Assembly: GCA_040401995.1 (NCBI GenBank)
Contig: JBBANM010000014.1
Coordinates: forward strand, 26,862-90,861
Origin: Haliscomenobacter sp040401995
Lineage (GTDB): Bacteria > Bacteroidota > Bacteroidia > Chitinophagales > Saprospiraceae
DNA length: 64,000 nucleotides
Direction of reading: 5' to 3'
Under the pieces are notes generated by a model that saw nothing but the letters and a program-made list of their open reading frames with translations, was not told the origin of the DNA and made no database searches. The position numbers and the translations under genes were made by a program. How positions within the stretch are numbered: the first letter of the stretch is position 1; each line of letters starts with the position of its first letter. Positions 63,955-64,000 of the stretch are shown one piece after another.

Positions 63955-64000
63955 TTACTCAACGATAACCATTTTCTTAGTAGCTGTAAAGTTAGCAGCA
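63955..64000 (-). CDS. C-terminal end of a T9SS-type protein (5' part outside window)
   Basis: Only the last 14 codons are present: ANFTATKKMVIVE then stop. The TKK-hydrophobic-IVE ending is the final strand of a type A T9SS sorting domain. It extends the surface-protein cluster beyond the window. Confidence 0.7.
   Translation of the reverse strand, partial: AANFTATKKMVIVE

Overview
The window reads as chromosome of a free-living Bacteroidota bacterium, most likely of the Saprospiria (Haliscomenobacter-like; this is inference from gene content and style, not from a search). Supporting signs are type IX secretion (T9SS) sorting domains of types A and B, a PorP/SprF protein, SprB repeats, LytTR/LytS-type two-component genes, a RskA-type anti-sigma factor beside a fasciclin protein, TAnnTTTG-type promoter boxes, and almost no Shine-Dalgarno sequences. 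I saw no rRNA or tRNA genes.

Layout. 1-2.1 kb: 3' part of a membrane histidine kinase and a SnoaL-like protein. 2.1-6.4 kb: a REP/RAYT module (REP palindromes plus their HUH transposase) directly behind an XRE-cupin regulator, a beta-barrel porin and fabI. 6.7-14.1 kb: recN, small lipoprotein and membrane genes, superoxide dismutase, fumC, an acyltransferase and a glycine-rich RNA-binding protein. 14.5-22.1 kb: pbpC, a tandem pair of candidate small RNAs, lipoproteins, a URO-D-like protein and a Nudix-type regulator with a palindromic candidate operator. 22.5-29.9 kb: metY, lepA, a CoxE-like VWA protein and an ECF sigma / anti-sigma / fasciclin module. 30-36 kb: a pentapeptide-repeat protein, a lipoprotein, a 1116-residue protein built of about 263-residue repeats and a GNAT acetyltransferase. 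36-44.5 kb: a membrane adenylate/guanylate cyclase, comEC, a ComEA-like protein, then a LytTR regulator, a previously unnoticed double-glycine-leader peptide gene and a TPR/LytS kinase. 44.8-51 kb: a FAD-dependent dehydrogenase, a small secreted protein, a KdsC-like phosphatase, kdsA, a metallophosphoesterase and a YraN-family protein. 51.4-64 kb: a T9SS surface-protein cluster with cohesin-like, dockerin, HYR-like and SprB domains and PorP/SprF.

The window is rich in short non-autonomous repeats. A family of about 163 bp with near-palindromic structure (four full copies, two shortened ones and several lone ends) sits just after stop codons and separates successive genes between 44.8 and 48.8 kb. 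Paired base changes between copies preserve its stems. Four IS-like mini-elements with AGAG... inverted ends and a 248-bp nested-hairpin element add to this.

The most promising undescribed items are: (1) the 50-residue GG-leader peptide between a LytTR regulator and a histidine kinase, next to competence genes; (2) the covarying 163-bp palindromic element; (3) the tandem candidate sRNAs at 16.9-17.1 kb; (4) the giant alpha-helical repeat protein with its lipoprotein partner; (5) the cohesin/dockerin T9SS surface cluster.
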